Shown here: piece after piece, positions 62,396-64,000 of the stretch
Position numbering within the stretch: the stretch's first letter is position 1
Layout: each line of letters begins with the position of its first letter
NCBI GenBank assembly: GCA_942492205.1
Contig: CALODT010000002.1
Coordinates: 124,001-188,000 of the forward strand
Length of the DNA stretch: 64,000 nt
Direction of reading: 5' to 3'
Source of the DNA: UBA1847 sp942492205
Lineage (GTDB): Bacteria; Pseudomonadota; Gammaproteobacteria; Steroidobacterales; Woeseiaceae
Translations under genes and position numbers: made by a program
Notes under the pieces: generated by a model
Databases searched by the model: none
What the model saw: only the letters and a program-made list of their open reading frames with translations
What the model was told of the DNA's origin: nothing

Positions 62396-63181
62396 ATGAC
62401 GCGAATTATTGCAGTTGCAAACCAGAAAGGCGGGGTAGGCAAGACCACCACCTGCGTCAACCTGGCGGCGTCGCTTGCGGCTACGCAGCGGCGGGTGCTG
62501 CTGGTCGACATGGATCCGCAGGGCAACGCCACCATGGGCTGCGGCATCAACAAGATGGAGATCGAGAATTCGGCCTGCGACGTATTGCTTGGTGATGCAA
62601 CGGCCGCCGATACCATCGTCTCCGCTCCCGAGGGCGACTTTGCCGTGTTGCCCGGCAACGAAAACCTGACGCTGGCGGAAGTCAACTTGCTGCAGGAAAT
62701 CGGCCGGGAAATGAAGCTCAAAAAGGCGCTGGCACCGGTGGTCGGCCTGTACGACTTCATCCTGATTGACTGCCCGCCTTCAATCAACATGCTGACGATC
62801 AACGCGCTGACGGCCGCCGACGGCGTGCTGATACCGATGCAGTGCGAGTACTACGCGCTGGAGGGACTGAGCGCCCTCCTGAACACGATCGAACAGGTGC
62901 GCGAGTCGGTAAACCCGGAGCTCGAGATGTACGGCATCTTGAGGACCATGTTCGACCCACGGGTGAACCTGTCGAACGAGGTGTCGATGCAGCTCATTGA
63001 GCACTTCGATCGCAAGGTATTTCGCACCATCGTACCGCGGAACATCCGCCTTGCCGAGGCGCCGAGTTTCGGCCGCCCGGTTCTGCTTCACGACCGCTCG
63101 TCGCGCGGCGCAATCGCTTACCTGGCGCTGGCCGGCGAAGTGCTGAGGCGCGAGGACGCGCGCGTGGCCGAGGCTGTTTAG
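62396..63181 (+). CDS. parA: Chromosome-partitioning ATPase ParA (Soj)
   Basis: 261 residues from ATG 62396 (GTG 62378 is also possible). The deviant Walker A is QKGGVGKTTT, preceded by the usual RIIAVAN start. Walker B lies in FILIDCPPSINMLT. No N-terminal helix-turn-helix, so this is the chromosomal Soj type. It forms ATP-dependent dimers on DNA that move ParB-parS complexes and so separate origins. Confidence 0.97.
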   Translation: MTRIIAVANQKGGVGKTTTCVNLAASLAATQRRVLLVDMDPQGNATMGCGINKMEIENSACDVLLGDATAADTIVSAPEGDFAVLPGNENLTLAEVNLLQEIGREMKLKKALAPVVGLYDFILIDCPPSINMLTINALTAADGVLIPMQCEYYALEGLSALLNTIEQVRESVNPELEMYGILRTMFDPRVNLSNEVSMQLIEHFDRKVFRTIVPRNIRLAEAPSFGRPVLLHDRSSRGAIAYLALAGEVLRREDARVAEAV

Positions 63182-63190
63182 GACTAAGGA

Positions 63191-64000
63191 ATGAACGCAA
63201 AGAAGAAACACCTGGGGCGCGGTCTGGACGCGCTGCTCAGCAAGCCGGCCGGCCGGTCGGAGTCCGCCGAGCAAGGTCAGGACACGCTAAAACAGATACC
63301 GGTCGAACTGCTGCAGCGCGGCCAGTATCAGCCGCGCGTTGACATGCGCCAGGACTCGCTGCAGGAGCTGGCTGATTCCATCAAGGCGCAGGGCGTCGTG
63401 CAGCCCATCGTGGCGCGCCCTATTTCAAAAACAGGCGGCACCCAGCGCTACGAGATTGTCGCCGGCGAGCGCCGCTGGCGAGCCGCGCAGCTGGCGGGAC
63501 TGGCCGAGATTCCCGCGGTTGTTCGGGACGTGCCGGACGAGTCGGCCATCGCGATGGCGCTCATCGAGAACATCCAGCGCGAGAATCTGAACCCGCTGGA
63601 GGAGGCTCGAGCGCTCGATCGCCTCATCCGCGAGTTCGACCTGACGCATGCGGAGGCTGCGACCGCGGTCGGCCGCTCGCGCGCAAGTGTCAGCAATTTG
63701 CTCCGACTTCAGGACCTTTCGGACAAGGTAAAGTCCTTATTAGAGGAGCGCCAGCTGGAAATGGGCCACGCCCGCGCGCTGCTTGCGATCGCTGACGCGA
63801 CCCAGCAATACGATGCGGCGCGCCAGGTCGTGCGCAAGGGCCTGTCTGTTCGCGAGACAGAAAAGCTGGTCAAGCACATGCTGGCCGGCCCGAAGAGCAA
63901 GCCGGCAGCCAAGGCGGCCCCTGTCGATGGCGACATCCGGCGCCTTGAAATCGAGGTTTCCGAGAAGCTTGGCGCCAAGGTCCGCGTCGATCACACGAAG
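63191..64000 (+). CDS. parB: Chromosome-partitioning protein ParB, 3' end outside window
   Basis: 270 codons visible. N-terminal ParA-activating peptide KKKHLGRGLDALLSK; the CTPase fold has VPVELL-type QIPVELLQRGQYQPR, the clamp motif GERRWRAAQLAG (GERRxRA) and ENIQRENLNPLEEA. The helix-turn-helix is THAEAATAVGRSRASVSNLL. The C-terminal dimerisation domain runs off the edge. It loads at parS (sites at 25529 and 26141) and slides as a CTP-bound clamp. Ten bases follow the parA stop, with AAGGA before the ATG. Confidence 0.97.
   Translation, partial: MNAKKKHLGRGLDALLSKPAGRSESAEQGQDTLKQIPVELLQRGQYQPRVDMRQDSLQELADSIKAQGVVQPIVARPISKTGGTQRYEIVAGERRWRAAQLAGLAEIPAVVRDVPDESAIAMALIENIQRENLNPLEEARALDRLIREFDLTHAEAATAVGRSRASVSNLLRLQDLSDKVKSLLEERQLEMGHARALLAIADATQQYDAARQVVRKGLSVRETEKLVKHMLAGPKSKPAAKAAPVDGDIRRLEIEVSEKLGAKVRVDHTK

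Noticed and set aside
1..64000. tRNA, rRNA, CRISPR, prophage or insertion-sequence genes
   Set aside because: No cloverleaf-like gene, repeat-spacer array, transposase or integrase was recognised by reading. Short tRNA-like stems were not searched computationally.

Overview
The window reads as an origin-proximal chromosome segment of a GC-rich (roughly 60% by eye), Gram-negative gammaproteobacterium. Evidence is the gammaproteobacterial order rpmH-rnpA-yidC-mnmE on one side of the origin and dnaA-dnaN-recF-gyrB on the other, SecB, EnvC, adenylylatable type I glutamine synthetase beside ntrBC, and heptose/LPS and outer-membrane genes. The overall gene mix (many peptidases, Opp transporter, methylcitrate cycle, membrane-anchored TPR proteins) would fit a marine heterotroph of the Woeseia/Steroidobacter type, but that placement is inference. 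No tRNA, rRNA, insertion sequence, prophage or CRISPR array was seen.

Layout. 1-2.1 kb: 3' part of a HerA-like ATPase gene. 2.2-6.3 kb (minus): a secreted six-repeat Kazal inhibitor, then the envelope cluster envC-ctpA-yibQ. 6.4-8.7 kb (plus): yibN-like rhodanese, grxC, secB, gpsA. 8.7-11.8 kb: trmL, a class 1B-type dihydroorotate dehydrogenase, a hotdog protein and an acyltransferase. 11.8-16.3 kb (minus): ntrC, ntrB, a DUF4124 protein and glnA. A 328-base control region upstream of glnA holds a sigma-54 promoter and three helically phased NtrC sites. 16.6-21.5 kb (plus): glyQ, glyS, gmhB, plsC, a TlpA-like thioredoxin. 21.5-29.2 kb (minus): a small lipoprotein, a membrane-anchored GST, gyrB, recF, dnaN, dnaA, with a likely oriC between dnaA and dnaN and two parS sites inside recF. 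29.5-34.3 kb: rpmH, rnpA, yidC and mnmE (plus), with an alpha/beta-hydrolase-OsmC fusion on the minus strand.

From 34.4 kb the conserved order is broken. A 7.8-kb block (outer-membrane barrel, lipoprotein, M16 peptidase pair, Nat-type ABC exporter, S33 hydrolase) separates mnmE from mnmG. A 17.7-kb block (membrane TPR protein, oppABC-DF, DUF945, cytochrome c4, MBL hydrolase, YhdH-like reductase, DUF6090, prpBCD, S9 peptidase) separates mnmG from rsmG-parA-parB. ParB runs off the right edge, and its probable target sites lie 37 kb away in recF.

Functional themes are replication and segregation (dnaA, dnaN, recF, gyrB, parAB, parS, oriC), nitrogen control (ntrBC-glnA), envelope biogenesis (envC, ctpA, yidC, secB, gmhB, plsC) and peptide/propionate use (Opp, M16, S33 and S9 peptidases, prpBCD). 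The least ordinary items are a poly-Kazal protein with a different predicted P1 residue in every repeat, one membrane module fused both to an M16 peptidase and to a TolB/TPR protein, and two essential-type genes (gpsA, ntrB) lacking an ordinary start codon where one is expected.
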